64,000 nucleotides of DNA from NCBI RefSeq assembly GCF_003533305.1, contig NZ_DOEH01000018.1:160051-224050 (forward strand), written 5' to 3'. This DNA comes from Providencia sp. (GTDB lineage Bacteria > Pseudomonadota > Gammaproteobacteria > Enterobacterales > Enterobacteriaceae). Numbering within the stretch: the first letter of the stretch is position 1; each line of letters opens with the position of its first letter. This document shows positions 19,963 through 30,233 of the stretch, piece by piece. The position numbers and the translations under genes were made by a program. The notes under the pieces are model-generated. The model was not told the DNA's origin. It did no database searches and worked only from the letters and a program-made list of their open reading frames with translations.

Positions 19963-21288
19963 ATGATGTTAAAGGATAACAGATTGAATAGTCAATTACC
20001 TTATAAAGAAACACGTATAACCGATGATAAAAGAAGTCATCAACTTACTAACATTAATGTTTGGACGCCTGATAGTCAGTGGTTAGCGTATGATGTTCGC
20101 CCTAGTGGCAGTTCATTTACGGGGTTATCAATAGAAAAAATTCATGTGAAGACAAAGCAGCAAGTCGAAATTTATCGTGCAAAGTATGGTTCACATGTTG
20201 GCGTGGTGACGGTCAGTGCTGAAAACCCACCGCGATATGCATTTATTCATGGTCCTGAACACCCTAATGAGCACTGGCAATATGATTTTCATCATAGAAG
20301 GGGGGTATATGTTAATGATGGGGAGCTCAATGTGGCTCATGGTATTGATGCTATGTGTATCACGCCTCCCTATATTGTAGGCGCCCTGAGAGGGGGGACT
20401 CATGTACATGTGTTTAGCCCTGACGGAAAATGGTTGAGTTTTACCTATAATGACCATGTTATGCATGAGCTTGGCGTGCAGTATGACCAACGCAATGTCG
20501 CTGTGGCAGTGCCTGCGGGTAGGGTGAGTGTCGAGCCCAAACGACATGCAAGAGAATACAGCGGCGATTATTTTTGCAGTGTAGTGAGTGTCACAACACA
20601 GATGCCTAAACCAGATAGTAATGAAATTAGCCGAGCCTATGAAGAAGGGTGGATAGGGCAGCATGGCTATTTAAACGCTTCTGGGCAGTGGCAGGAAAGG
20701 GCTTTAGCGTTTATGGGTGATACCCATGCGAATAATGGTGATGTTATCCCTGAAATTTATATTGTTGACCTTCCTAATGATGCTGAAAATTTTAAAATAG
20801 CAGGAGATCAGCCAATTCAAGGAACTGAGTTTAGTTTGCCGTCGCCCCCTAAAAGTGTTTATCAAAGGCGGCTGACTTTTACACATAAAAGAAAATATCC
20901 AGGGTTAGCTAAACAGCCGAGGCATTGGCTTAGGTCATCACCAGATGGAAAGTTTATTGCTTGCTTAATGCTTGATGATAATGAAATCGTCCAGTTGTGG
21001 TTAGTTTGTACAATCACGGGTGAACTTTTTCAAATTACATATGGGGCATTATCCATACAATCGGCTTTTAATTGGGATAGTAGAGGTGAGTATATTTGTT
21101 TTGTTTATGATAATTGTGTTGTGCGTTGTCAGATCAGTACTGGTGAATTACAGGCGTTAACAGCGCGAACAGAGCTAGCACCTGTCGCTGATGCGATAGT
21201 ATTTTCCCCTAATGACCGTTTAATTGCTTTTATGCGTGACGTGGATGGTTTTAGGCAATTATATATGGTTGAGACTGGGCTTGGGTAA
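19963..21288 (+). CDS. yidR: DUF3748 protein YidR
   Basis: About 441 aa, matching E. coli YidR (DUF3748). The sequence shows repeated TolB/WD-like strands (DSQWLAYDVRPSGSSFTG, HVFSPDGKWLSFTYNDH, SSPDGKFIACL, FSPNDRLIAFMRD), which suggests a beta-propeller. No signal peptide and no catalytic residues of the peptidase S9 family are seen, so it looks like a stand-alone propeller of unknown function. The start is uncertain: ATG 19963 has no clear ribosome-binding site, whereas TTG at 19984 follows AAAGGATAACAGA. Confidence 0.82.
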   Translation: MMLKDNRLNSQLPYKETRITDDKRSHQLTNINVWTPDSQWLAYDVRPSGSSFTGLSIEKIHVKTKQQVEIYRAKYGSHVGVVTVSAENPPRYAFIHGPEHPNEHWQYDFHHRRGVYVNDGELNVAHGIDAMCITPPYIVGALRGGTHVHVFSPDGKWLSFTYNDHVMHELGVQYDQRNVAVAVPAGRVSVEPKRHAREYSGDYFCSVVSVTTQMPKPDSNEISRAYEEGWIGQHGYLNASGQWQERALAFMGDTHANNGDVIPEIYIVDLPNDAENFKIAGDQPIQGTEFSLPSPPKSVYQRRLTFTHKRKYPGLAKQPRHWLRSSPDGKFIACLMLDDNEIVQLWLVCTITGELFQITYGALSIQSAFNWDSRGEYICFVYDNCVVRCQISTGELQALTARTELAPVADAIVFSPNDRLIAFMRDVDGFRQLYMVETGLG

Positions 21289-21676
21289 TTGGGGCATCAT
21301 TTTATATTTGTAATTATTATGAATAGAGAGATGAATATGCTTCATTTTTCTATTCGTTATATTTTATCTCGAAAGATTTAATCAAATGACTATAAAATTT
21401 TTATAAATTATAAATAAATGCATTGAATGGGTTTATAACGACTAAAGTCGACTATAAACTAAGTGTATTGTTTTATTGAATTTATATCTTAAGAAAAGTA
21501 ATTTTATTGAGTTAAATTTGATAATGAGTAGATGAAAGCCACCTATAAATGATGGTTATATACTGCGTGAATTATATGAAACATCAATTATTAAAATTTT
21601 ATTTATTAGTATTAATTAAAACTCAATACAAAATAGTGTATGAAAATATATGAATGAGCTAGATTATATATTTTAG
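21289..21676. other. AT-rich gap between yidR and yidQ with one hairpin
   Basis: 388 bp between converging genes without a credible ORF. A hairpin at 21431-21459 (outer arms GTTTATA / TATAAAC, inner CGAC / GTCG) followed by a TTGTTTTATT stretch may end yidR transcription. Confidence 0.4.
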
Positions 21677-22018
21677 TTATTGTTCTGTAATATTCGTTGT
21701 GACATGTTCATGACTTTTTTCTTTTTTATCAAGCTCTTCAATCCGTTTTTTGGGTGAGTCAGCGCTTGAGTTGTTATCTGATTTTGCATAATCGAGGGGA
21801 ATTAAAAGCGTATCCATGACCATTGAAAATGGTAAATCGATAGCTAGCAACGGTTTAACAACCCAGCCGGTTTCTTCATCTTTAATCATTTTAATACTGT
21901 TTTTAGAGCCAGGATAATAACCTTCTGTTGGTCCCGCATGTGTCATAATGCTTGAGCATCCACATAATATAAATGGAGTCATAAGAGCGAATAATTTTAC
22001 AAAAATTAAATTCGGCAT
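21677..22018 (-). CDS. yidQ: YceK/YidQ-family lipoprotein
   Basis: 113-aa predicted outer-membrane lipoprotein. The N-terminal signal ends in the lipobox ILCGC, placing the lipidated cysteine at about residue 20, followed by SS (no Asp at +2, so sorting to the outer membrane is expected). The conserved block ETGWVVKPLLAIDLPFSMVMDTLLIPLD matches E. coli YidQ in order. The C-terminus is a Lys/Glu-rich tail. Function unknown. In E. coli it is next to ibpA; here the next gene is yidE. Confidence 0.85.
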   Translation of the reverse strand: MPNLIFVKLFALMTPFILCGCSSIMTHAGPTEGYYPGSKNSIKMIKDEETGWVVKPLLAIDLPFSMVMDTLLIPLDYAKSDNNSSADSPKKRIEELDKKEKSHEHVTTNITEQ

Positions 22019-22375
22019 ATCATTTTTCAGCCTGTATTTAGATTATGATTTCTAACAGTTGTTTATCATAACGAAAAACAAAAAATTCACAATCACAGTG
22101 TTGTACTATTATTTGAACATAGAATATTGCTAATTGTTCATTTGCTGTATTAAATCCAGATAGTTGTGAATAAAGTTAATGAATAGAGGTTAATTAGGTC
22201 GTTATTTGTTATCAATCAGAAAGTTCGACAGTATTAACTCATTAATTAGTCTTGAACTGTGCTCTATTGCACATATTACTCTATTCCTATTTGGCATAAT
22301 CGATTCAGTTGTATGTTTTGTCATCGATTTTATTTTTGTTTTTTGGGTAACTTGTCGTCAAAAGGATAGCGGTCT
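22019..22375. other. Intergenic region yidQ / yidE; ibpAB absent
   Basis: 357 AT-rich bases with the divergent promoters of yidQ and yidE. In E. coli the small heat-shock genes ibpA and ibpB lie between these two genes. No IbpA/B-like reading frame exists here in any frame. Confidence 0.7.
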
Positions 22376-24034
22376 ATGAGTGAATTGGCTCTTACTGTGA
22401 GTTTGTTGGCGTTGGCTGCCGCACTGGGTTTATGGATTGGTAACTGGAAGATCCGTAATGTCGGACTGGGGATTGGAGGCGTTTTATTTGGCGGGATCAT
22501 TGTTGGCCACTTCTCTCAAAGTTATGGTTTGCAGCTTAATAAAGATATGCTGCATTTTATTCAAGAATTTGGCCTGATACTATTTGTTTACACTATTGGT
22601 ATTCAGGTTGGCCCCGGTTTTTTCTCGTCTCTACGCGTATCTGGCTTAAAGCTTAATGGTTTTGCGTTGATGATTGTCGTGTTAGGCGCTGTTGTTACTG
22701 CGATTATCTATAAAATTTCAAATATTCCACTTCCGATTATTTTAGGTATTTTCTCTGGAGCTGTAACTAATACGCCATCTTTAGGTGCTGGTCAGCAAAT
22801 TTTAACTGATTTAGGTTCTGATCCTAACCTCGTAGGCCAAATGGGGATGGGCTATGCCATGGCTTATCCGATGGGTATCTGTGGGATTCTACTGGTGATG
22901 TGGCTTGTCCGTGTTATTTTTAGGATTGCAGTCGATAAGGAAGCCTCGACATTTAACAGTGCTAATTTTCAGCAGCGGGATACGTTGCAAACAATGAATA
23001 TTGCTGTTCGAAATGCAAATTTAGACGGATTGATGATGCAGGACATTCCTCTATTAGGTAGTGAGGAAATTGTTTGTTCAAGATTAAAACGTGGTGAGAC
23101 ATTGATGGTGCCACAGCCTACTTCTGAAATTCATTTAGGTGATTTACTCCATGTTGTTGGGCAAAAAGAAGATTTGAATAAAGTACGTTTGATCTTAGGT
23201 GAAGAAGTTGATGCATCATTATCGACCTCTAGCCCTGTGCTGCATTCGGTACGCGTTGTTGTGACTAATGATAAGGTCTTAAGTAAGCGGTTAAAGGATC
23301 TTAATCTTAAACAAAAATATGATGTGGTTGTCACTCGCTTAAATCGTACAGGTATTGATCTAGTTGCAAATAATAATTCTATTTTGCAATTTGGGGACAT
23401 TCTCAATATTGTCGGTCGTCCTGAATCTATCGAAGCGGTTACAGCTTTGCTTGGAAACGCAAAACAAAAACTACAACAAGTCCAAATGTTGCCAGTTTTT
23501 ATTGGTATTGGGTTGGGGGTTGTTTTAGGATCAATTCCAGTATTTGTACCCGGTTTCCCCGCAGCGTTAAAGCTTGGGCTTGCAGGAGGTCCGCTTGTTA
23601 TTGCGCTGATCTTAGGACGTATTGGTACTATTGGACGACTTTATTGGTTTATGCCACCAAGTGCTAACCTTGCTTTGAGAGAGCTCGGTATTGTGATGTT
23701 CCTTGCTGTGGTTGGATTAAACTCTGGTGGTGATTTTATTGATACCTTAATAAAAGGTGATGGGTTAACTTGGATTGGCTATGGTTTGCTTATCACATTT
23801 ATTCCGTTGTTTATTACGGGTGTTGTGGCACGAGTGTTTGGCAAAATGAATTACTTGAGCTTATGTGGTGTACTCGCGGGTTCAATGACAGACCCTCCTG
23901 CTCTTGCATTCGCTAATAATATACATCCAACAAGTGGTGCCCCTGCATTGTCTTATGCAACCGTTTATCCTCTAGCGATGTTCTTGCGAATAATCTCCCC
24001 TCAATTGCTTGCCATATTATTTTGGACCATATGA
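22376..24034 (+). CDS. yidE: Putative transporter YidE (AspT/YidE/YbjL family)
   Basis: 552-aa inner-membrane protein of the aspartate:alanine exchanger family. Five to six hydrophobic helices (1-180) and another set (about 365-552) flank two central RCK_C/TrkA-C regulatory domains (about 190-275 and 280-360; [17 protein letters not shown] and [17 protein letters not shown] are the matching repeats). The signatures [17 protein letters not shown] and [14 protein letters not shown] are the duplicated substrate loops. The substrate is unknown. ATG follows AAAGGATAGCGGTCT. Confidence 0.9.
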   Translation: MSELALTVSLLALAAALGLWIGNWKIRNVGLGIGGVLFGGIIVGHFSQSYGLQLNKDMLHFIQEFGLILFVYTIGIQVGPGFFSSLRVSGLKLNGFALMIVVLGAVVTAIIYKISNIPLPIILGIFSGAVTNTPSLGAGQQILTDLGSDPNLVGQMGMGYAMAYPMGICGILLVMWLVRVIFRIAVDKEASTFNSANFQQRDTLQTMNIAVRNANLDGLMMQDIPLLGSEEIVCSRLKRGETLMVPQPTSEIHLGDLLHVVGQKEDLNKVRLILGEEVDASLSTSSPVLHSVRVVVTNDKVLSKRLKDLNLKQKYDVVVTRLNRTGIDLVANNNSILQFGDILNIVGRPESIEAVTALLGNAKQKLQQVQMLPVFIGIGLGVVLGSIPVFVPGFPAALKLGLAGGPLVIALILGRIGTIGRLYWFMPPSANLALRELGIVMFLAVVGLNSGGDFIDTLIKGDGLTWIGYGLLITFIPLFITGVVARVFGKMNYLSLCGVLAGSMTDPPALAFANNIHPTSGAPALSYATVYPLAMFLRIISPQLLAILFWTI

Positions 24035-24054
24035 TAATCTAGAAATAAAAATAA

Positions 24055-24090
24055 AAGCTCTCTGTTAAAAACAGGGAGCTTATTGTTTTA
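24055..24090 (+). terminator. yidE terminator
   Basis: AGCTCTCTGTT and AACAGGGAGCT pair (one G-U) around a 3-nt loop, followed by TATTGTTTTAT. It starts 21 bp after the yidE stop. Confidence 0.75.
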
Positions 24091-24189
24091 TATAATTTTT
24101 TTTTTTGGTTTTGCTAACTTATATTATTTCAATAATTTAAAATTTTTCGTATTTAAAACATAAATATTGAAAATATATGTGCTTCTGTA

Positions 24190-24379
24190 TTCAATTTCAT
24201 CAGTGTTATTCGAATAGTATTAGGACATATAGCGCTAAAAAGCACGCTTGTTCAAGCAATGACGATATGAAAATAGTGTTTTAATAGACCTGAATGATAT
24301 TCGTATTGAAAGAAACATTTGATTTCAATTACGGAGTTCTCGCTAATTTTTGCCCTTTCTTTATGAAAGGGCTTTTTTT
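24190..24379 (+). ncRNA. Candidate small RNA ending in an orphan terminator
   Basis: A strong intrinsic terminator, GCCCTTTC-TTTAT-GAAAGGGC followed by seven T, lies at 24352-24379 on the plus strand, almost 300 bp after yidE has already been terminated. No ORF feeds it, and the opposite strand has A rather than T after the stem. That pattern is typical of an intergenic sRNA. The 5' end and promoter are not clear and the start given is a guess. No similarity to sRNAs I know was recognised. The remainder of 24091-24496 shows nothing else. Confidence 0.4.
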
Positions 24380-24496
24380 GTTTGTTATTCAGGTATTTTG
24401 TTTAGAACCTATTGTTTAAGGCCTATTACTTAGTCGCCATTATTTAAAATTTATTACTTAATAGCGATAATAAATAATGACATTCAAAACAGCAAG

Positions 24497-25753
24497 TTAG
24501 CAGGGAACTGTTTGATATGCCTTTTCAAGTTCTTCTGCCAGTATTTTAATGCCCTGCTCAATTTTTTCGGGTTCAGGTACATAATTCATGCGCATACATT
24601 GGTGTGCATGTGGCCAATCTTCTTCGATTCCAGGGAAAAAATAATGCCCTGGTACCATCAAAACGCCACGTTTTTTCAAGCGCTGATAAAGTTCTAGGCA
24701 ACTAATTGGCAAATCTTTAAACCATAACCACAAGAAGATAGCGCCTTCAGGTTTGTGAATAAGGCATTTATCTTCAGGTATATAACGACGAATAATTTGA
24801 ATTGCTTCTTCAACGCGTTGTTTATAAAACGGTCCAATTACATTTTTGGAGAGCGCAAATAAGTCATCTCGCTTAAGCATTTCAAGTGCTAATGCAGGGC
24901 CGATACCACCGGGTGCGAGGCTGATAATTCCATTTATATTACTCACCGCTTCAATAATTTCTTCGTTAGCAATAATTATTCCGCAACGAGTGCCGGGTAG
25001 GCCAAGCTTCGATAAGCTCATGCATAGAATAACGTTTTCATTCCAAAAGGGTGTCGCATCGCTAAAAATAATACCAGGGAAAGGGACACCGTAAGCATTA
25101 TCAAGCAGTAAAGGAATATTGTGCTGTTTAGCGAGTTGATCTAAGTGTTCAACCTCTTCATCTGTGATGACATTACCTGTTGGATTCGTTGGGCGAGAGA
25201 CGCAAATAACGCCAATATCATCAGTAACTTCTAATGTATTAAAATCGACGCGATATTTAAATTGGCCATTAGGTAAAAATTCAATTTGCGGCTTGTTAGC
25301 GACAAAAAGGTCGCCATCTAGCCCTGAGTCAGCGTAGCCAACATATTCAGGGGCTAGAGGAAATAGAACTTTACGGGTGATACCATCTTCAAAGCGACCA
25401 GCAAGCAAGTTAAATAGATAGAAAAACGCACTTTGGCTACCGTTGGTTAGTGCGATATTTTTCGCACTGATATTCCAGCCTAGTTTTGCGTTTAGAGTTG
25501 CCGCTAGCGCTTTCAACATGGCATCTTTGCCCTGTGGACCATCATAGTTACATAGAGTGTCTGTTAATTGACCATTTTCACACATCTCAGCTAACAAAGT
25601 TTGGAAGTATTTATCCATTTCAGGAATGTGAGCAGGATTACCACCACCAAGCATAATAGCGCCAGGAGTTCTTATGCCTTCATTCAAGTCTTTCATCAAC
25701 AGTGAAATCCCTGAATTTTTAGCGAATTTATTACCAAATTTAGAAAATATCAT
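24497..25753 (-). CDS. avtA: Valine--pyruvate transaminase AvtA
   Basis: 418-aa PLP-dependent class I/II aminotransferase (fold type I) that interconverts valine plus pyruvate with 2-ketoisovalerate plus alanine. The PLP lysine lies in MSLSKLGLPGTRCG, with the preceding NPTGN and DNAYG motifs that hold the cofactor. The sequence aligns end to end with E. coli AvtA (417 aa), including GGGNPAHIPEM and PEGAIFLWLWFKDLPI. Single gene, read towards the candidate sRNA. Confidence 0.95.
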   Translation of the reverse strand: MIFSKFGNKFAKNSGISLLMKDLNEGIRTPGAIMLGGGNPAHIPEMDKYFQTLLAEMCENGQLTDTLCNYDGPQGKDAMLKALAATLNAKLGWNISAKNIALTNGSQSAFFYLFNLLAGRFEDGITRKVLFPLAPEYVGYADSGLDGDLFVANKPQIEFLPNGQFKYRVDFNTLEVTDDIGVICVSRPTNPTGNVITDEEVEHLDQLAKQHNIPLLLDNAYGVPFPGIIFSDATPFWNENVILCMSLSKLGLPGTRCGIIIANEEIIEAVSNINGIISLAPGGIGPALALEMLKRDDLFALSKNVIGPFYKQRVEEAIQIIRRYIPEDKCLIHKPEGAIFLWLWFKDLPISCLELYQRLKKRGVLMVPGHYFFPGIEEDWPHAHQCMRMNYVPEPEKIEQGIKILAEELEKAYQTVPC

Positions 25754-25957
25754 TTCATTTATTCACATATGTTTATTAGATTGTTAATGGAATTTTAAAC
25801 ATACCCTGCCGGGCACCAGAGTTCAATAGCTCATTTATGTGCCTATATGAAACAAATGACCAATTAATCTTTATGAATTGGTTTTTTGGATTGATATTTT
25901 AATTAATAGTAGAGTGTTTCTCTTATTATGAGTATTGGTTCATCCATAAATACTGAT

Positions 25958-26521
25958 TTATTTAAATTGACAACAATTAACCAAATGGTCATTTATCAGA
26001 CCAGTTGCCTGCATAAATGCGTAACAAGTGATTGATCCTACAAATTTGAAACCCCGTTTTTTGAGTGCTTTAGATAAGTCTTTAGAAAGATCTGTTTCAG
26101 CCGGAATTTGAGAAGATTCTGTCCAATTGTTAATGATGGGTTGATGATTAACGAAACTCCAGATAAAAGTTGCGAAGTCTTCACCATTTTCAGCCATGTT
26201 TAGATAAGCTTTAGCATTTGCGATGATTGCATTAATTTTTGGTCTGTGTCGAATGATCCGTGGGTCTTGCATCAGGCGTTCAACATCGGCTTCATCCATA
26301 GTTGAAATACGTTCAGGATCAAAGTGATAAAATAGCTCACGATAGCCTTGGCGTTTTTTTAAAATTGTGTACCAAGATAACCCCGCTTGTTGGCCTTCTA
26401 AGCAGATCATTTCAAATAAATGTTGGTTATCTCTATTGGGCTTTCCCCATTCTTTATCATGATAGGCGATATAATCAGGGTCTTGGTTTACCCATTGGCA
26501 GCGAGTGAGTGACGTATCCAT
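25958..26521 (-). CDS. tag: DNA-3-methyladenine glycosylase I
   Basis: 187-aa monofunctional base-excision-repair enzyme that removes 3-methyladenine. Contains CxWV at the N-terminus (C9 binds zinc with a C-terminal HLVNCC cluster), the MICLEGQQAGLSWYTILKKR helix with the recognition-pocket Glu and Trp, and KRGFKFVGSITCYAFMQATGL. Length equals E. coli Tag. ATG follows AAGGATGAAAA. It is divergent from glyQ. Confidence 0.95.
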   Translation of the reverse strand: MDTSLTRCQWVNQDPDYIAYHDKEWGKPNRDNQHLFEMICLEGQQAGLSWYTILKKRQGYRELFYHFDPERISTMDEADVERLMQDPRIIRHRPKINAIIANAKAYLNMAENGEDFATFIWSFVNHQPIINNWTESSQIPAETDLSKDLSKALKKRGFKFVGSITCYAFMQATGLINDHLVNCCQFK

Positions 26522-26721
26522 TTTTCATCCTTTTTTTTATCTGATATGTTTGCTTCAATATTTAGAATATTTATACTGTATAAATAACCAGTTTAAAAGA
26601 GAGAATAGAATTTTTTTTTATTTTTAGAATAAATACAGACAGATTGGGTGCTGTATATCTAGCGGTCAAAGGGTATACTGGCGTACTTCCTATAATTTAA
26701 CGTATCGCGTGCGGATCTAAC

Positions 26722-27630
26722 ATGCAAAAGTTTGATACCAAAACCTTCCAAGGTCTTATCCTGACATTACAGGACTATTGGGCGCGTCAAGGCTGTACCA
26801 TTGTTCAACCACTGGACATGGAAGTCGGCGCAGGCACTTCTCACCCAATGACATGTTTACGTGCACTAGGCCCTGAGCCTATTGCTGCGGCTTATGTTCA
26901 GCCTTCTCGCCGACCTACTGATGGTCGCTACGGTGAAAATCCAAATCGCCTACAGCATTATTATCAATTTCAGGTGATCATCAAGCCATCTCCAGACAAC
27001 ATCCAAGAGCTCTATCTTGGTTCCTTAAAAGAGCTCGGTGTTGACCCAACCGTACATGATATCCGTTTTGTTGAGGATAACTGGGAAAATCCAACGCTAG
27101 GTGCTTGGGGATTGGGTTGGGAAGTGTGGCTAAATGGTATGGAAGTCACTCAATTTACGTATTTCCAACAGGTCGGTGGCCTTGAATGTAAGCCTGTCAC
27201 GGGCGAAATCACTTATGGTCTTGAGCGTTTGGCGATGTATATCCAAGGCGTTGACAGTGTATATGACCTTGTTTGGTGCGATGGCCCATTGGGTAAAACA
27301 ACGTATGGTGATATCTATCATCAAAACGAAGTTGAGCAATCCACCTATAACTTTGAATATGCTAATGTAGATTTCTTATTTACATGTTTTGATGAGTATG
27401 AAAAAGAAGCGCAATATCTGCTGGCCTTGGAGCCGCCTTTGCCACTTCCTGCCTATGAACGCATATTGAAAGCCGCTCATACTTTTAACTTACTGGATGC
27501 CCGTAAGGCTATTTCAGTCACAGAACGCCAGCGCTATATTTTACGCATTCGTACCCTCACAAAAGGGGTTGCTGAAGCTTATTATGCTTCTCGCGAAGCG
27601 CTTGGATTCCCTATGTGTCATAAGAATTAA
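26722..27630 (+). CDS. glyQ: Glycyl-tRNA synthetase alpha subunit
   Basis: 302-aa catalytic-side subunit of the bacterial alpha2beta2 GlyRS that charges tRNA-Gly. Contains the class II core: [30 protein letters not shown] at the start (motif 2-type region), [19 protein letters not shown] and the ATP-site [13 protein letters not shown] (motif 3). Ten bases separate it from glyS. A TATAAT at 26691-26696 is a likely -10 element, although no convincing -35 was found. Confidence 0.97.
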   Translation: MQKFDTKTFQGLILTLQDYWARQGCTIVQPLDMEVGAGTSHPMTCLRALGPEPIAAAYVQPSRRPTDGRYGENPNRLQHYYQFQVIIKPSPDNIQELYLGSLKELGVDPTVHDIRFVEDNWENPTLGAWGLGWEVWLNGMEVTQFTYFQQVGGLECKPVTGEITYGLERLAMYIQGVDSVYDLVWCDGPLGKTTYGDIYHQNEVEQSTYNFEYANVDFLFTCFDEYEKEAQYLLALEPPLPLPAYERILKAAHTFNLLDARKAISVTERQRYILRIRTLTKGVAEAYYASREALGFPMCHKN

Positions 27631-27639
27631 GAGGCTGTC

Positions 27640-29709
27640 ATGACTCAACAGACTTTCCTTGTGGAAATCGGCACAGAAGAGTTACCGCCGAAGGCTCTTC
27701 GTTCATTAGCCGAATCATTTGCCGTAAATTTTACATCTGAACTTGATAGCGCTGATATTGCCCATGGTTCAGTCAGCTGGTTTGCCGCTCCTCGCCGTTT
27801 AGCATTAAAAGTGGCTGATTTAGCATCTTCTCAACCGGATCGCGAAGTTGAAAAACGCGGACCTGCAATTTCGCAGGCTTTTGGGGCTGATGGTCAACCG
27901 ACTAAAGCTGCTGAAGGCTGGGCGCGTGGTTGTGGAATTACGGTTGATCAAGCAGAACGTTTGACGACAGATAAAGGCGAATGGTTACTTTATCGTGCTC
28001 AAATGAAAGGCCAATCAGTCAGTGAATTATTGATTGATATGGTGAGCCGCTCTCTTGCGAAGCTGCCTATTCCAAAATTAATGCGTTGGGGAGATAAAGA
28101 AACCCAATTCGTGCGCCCTGTTCATACGGTCACGTTGCTTCTTGGTAGTGATGTCGTTGAAGGCGAAATTCTTGGTATTAAGAGCGGCCGTACAATCCGC
28201 GGTCACCGTTTTATGGGTGAAGCTGAATTTACTATTGATAACGCTGAGCAATACCCAACGATACTGCGTGAGCGCGGTAAAGTCATTGCTGACTATGAAG
28301 AACGTAAAGCAATTATTAAAGCAGGTGCCGAAAAAGCGGCTGCAGCATTAGGTGGTAAAGCAGATTTAACAAGTAGTCTGCTTGAAGAAGTGGCTTCATT
28401 AGTTGAATGGCCTGTTGTATTAACCGCTAAATTTGAAGAGAAATTTTTAGAAGTTCCTTCAGAAGCCTTAGTTTATACAATGAAAGGCGATCAGAAATAT
28501 TTCCCTGTTTATGATAATGCAGGCAAATTAATGCCTAACTTTATCTTTGTGACTAATATTGAATCTTCTGATCCTCAGCAAATTATTTCGGGGAATGAAA
28601 AAGTTGTGCGTCCGCGTTTAGCAGATGCTGAGTTTTTCTTTAAGTCCGATCGTAAACACCGCTTAGAAGATAATTTACCGCGCTTAGAAACTGTTTTATT
28701 CCAAAAACAACTAGGTACGCTGCGTGATAAAACTAATCGTTTAGAAGCATTAGCAGGCTGGATTGCAGGCAAAATAGGTGCAGATGTTAATCATGCTACT
28801 CGTGCGGGTTTATTAGCTAAATGTGACTTGATGACTAATATGGTTTTTGAGTTTACTGATACTCAAGGTGTTATGGGGATGCATTATGCGCGCCATGACG
28901 GTGAGTCAGAAGATGTTGCATTAGCGCTAAAAGAACAATACCAACCGCGTTTTGCTGGTGATGAACTGCCTTCTACTGATGTATCTGCGGCTCTTGCGCT
29001 CGCTGAAAAAATGGATACGCTTGCCGGTATTTTCGGTATTGGTCAGCACCCTAAAGGGGATAAAGACCCGTTTGCTTTGCGTCGAGCTGCACTGGGTGTT
29101 CTGCGTATTATCGTTGAAAAAGATTATCAGCTTGATCTTGTTGAAATGACACAAGAAGCTGCTCGTCTGTATGGCGATAAGCTAACCAATGAAAATGTAG
29201 TCAACGATGTTGTTGAGTTTATGCTTGGTCGTTTCCGATCTTGGTACCAAGAGCTTGGCTTTAGTATCGATACTATTCAAGCGGTATTGGCTCGCCGTCC
29301 AACACAACCAGCCGATTTTGATGCTCGAGTTAAGGCTGTGTCTCACTTCCGTTCTTTAGATGAAGCACAAGCATTAGCGGCCGCTAACAAGCGTGTATCT
29401 AATATTCTTAGCAAGTCTGATGAAAAATTAGGTGATAGCGTTTTAGCATCTGTTCTTAAAATGCCAGAAGAAGTTAAGCTTGCGACTCATGTAGTGGTAT
29501 TACAAGAAAAACTAGCTCCAATGTTTGCTGATAGAAATTATCAAGAAGCATTGTCTGAGTTGGCTTCTTTACGTGATGTTGTTGATGAGTTTTTTGCAAG
29601 TGTGATGGTTATGGATGAGGATCAAGCGGTACGTATTAACCGCTTAACATTGCTGAGCCAACTGCGAGAACTATTCTTAAAAGTTGCGGACATCTCTTTA
29701 TTGCAATAA
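27640..29709 (+). CDS. glyS: Glycyl-tRNA synthetase beta subunit
   Basis: 689-aa subunit needed with GlyQ for tRNA binding and activity, the same length as E. coli GlyS. N-terminal [19 protein letters not shown], the central [19 protein letters not shown] region and an HD-like segment ([23 protein letters not shown]) are all in place. The C-terminus is an anticodon-binding-like helical domain. ATG follows AAGAGGCTGTC. Co-transcribed with glyQ. Confidence 0.97.
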   Translation: MTQQTFLVEIGTEELPPKALRSLAESFAVNFTSELDSADIAHGSVSWFAAPRRLALKVADLASSQPDREVEKRGPAISQAFGADGQPTKAAEGWARGCGITVDQAERLTTDKGEWLLYRAQMKGQSVSELLIDMVSRSLAKLPIPKLMRWGDKETQFVRPVHTVTLLLGSDVVEGEILGIKSGRTIRGHRFMGEAEFTIDNAEQYPTILRERGKVIADYEERKAIIKAGAEKAAAALGGKADLTSSLLEEVASLVEWPVVLTAKFEEKFLEVPSEALVYTMKGDQKYFPVYDNAGKLMPNFIFVTNIESSDPQQIISGNEKVVRPRLADAEFFFKSDRKHRLEDNLPRLETVLFQKQLGTLRDKTNRLEALAGWIAGKIGADVNHATRAGLLAKCDLMTNMVFEFTDTQGVMGMHYARHDGESEDVALALKEQYQPRFAGDELPSTDVSAALALAEKMDTLAGIFGIGQHPKGDKDPFALRRAALGVLRIIVEKDYQLDLVEMTQEAARLYGDKLTNENVVNDVVEFMLGRFRSWYQELGFSIDTIQAVLARRPTQPADFDARVKAVSHFRSLDEAQALAAANKRVSNILSKSDEKLGDSVLASVLKMPEEVKLATHVVVLQEKLAPMFADRNYQEALSELASLRDVVDEFFASVMVMDEDQAVRINRLTLLSQLRELFLKVADISLLQ

Positions 29710-29751
29710 TTAACTATTTGATTCTTTTTTAAGTGCAAATAGGATTATTTA

Positions 29752-29788
29752 AAATAAGCGCTAAACAATTGTTAGCGCTTATTTTTTT
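29752..29788 (+). terminator. glyQS terminator
   Basis: AAATAAGCGCTAA and TTAGCGCTTATTT form a 13-bp stem with a 7-nt loop and run directly into seven T, 43 bp after glyS. Confidence 0.9.
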
Positions 29789-29910
29789 GCCAAAATAGAC
29801 GAATTTGCTAAGAAACCTTACCGTTTTGATGGTTTTATCAGCAGACGAACTGAATTAGATAAAAATGGGTTGACGAACTCAGCGCTCGGCAGTATTATTC
29901 ACACCGTTTT

Positions 29911-29987
29911 CGGCGAGTAGCGCAGCTTGGTAGCGCAACTGGTTTGGGACCAGTGGGTCGGAGGTTCGAATCCTCTCTCGCCGACCA
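29911..29987 (+). tRNA. proM: tRNA-Pro (anticodon UGG)
   Basis: 77-nt cloverleaf with CCA encoded. Acceptor stem CGGCGAG / CTCGCCG, D-arm GCGCAGCTTGGTAGCGC, anticodon stem ACTGG / CCAGT with loop TTTGGGA (anticodon TGG at 29945-29947), and T-arm GGAGGTTCGAATCCTCT. The sequence appears identical to E. coli proM as I recall it. It stands alone here, not in a tRNA cluster as in E. coli. Confidence 0.98.
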
Positions 29988-29997
29988 AATTCCTAAG

Positions 29998-30024
29998 CCC
30001 ACCTCATTGAGGTGGGTTTTTTCG
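29998..30024 (+). terminator. Terminator of tRNA-Pro
   Basis: CCCACCTC-ATT-GAGGTGGG followed by TTTTTTCG, ten bases after the tRNA CCA end. Confidence 0.9.
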
Positions 30025-30233
30025 TTTTAGCCTTTCTAACTTTGTTCTATTCCTCCTTCTCATTTTTCAGAGTAAGTTTCCTTGCACATAATAGCTGTGA
30101 TCTGTTGAGATAACGGTTTGTGGCGTTAATGTCATTAATCGTATTGCATGGTCTTTTTGCTGTTATAAATTCTTATTTTTCTTTGAGTTTATACCAAAGC
30201 AAATTAAAGGATTTTCATTACAAGGACTCGTTA

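Noticed and set aside
24190..24379. Assignment of the orphan terminator to RyhB, FnrS, GcvB, MicA or CyaR
   Set aside because: None of their conserved cores as I recall them appears in the preceding sequence.
30120..30233. Upstream GTG start for the TpsB-like protein
   Set aside because: It would put 38 residues before a clear signal peptide that has its own AAGGA-preceded ATG.
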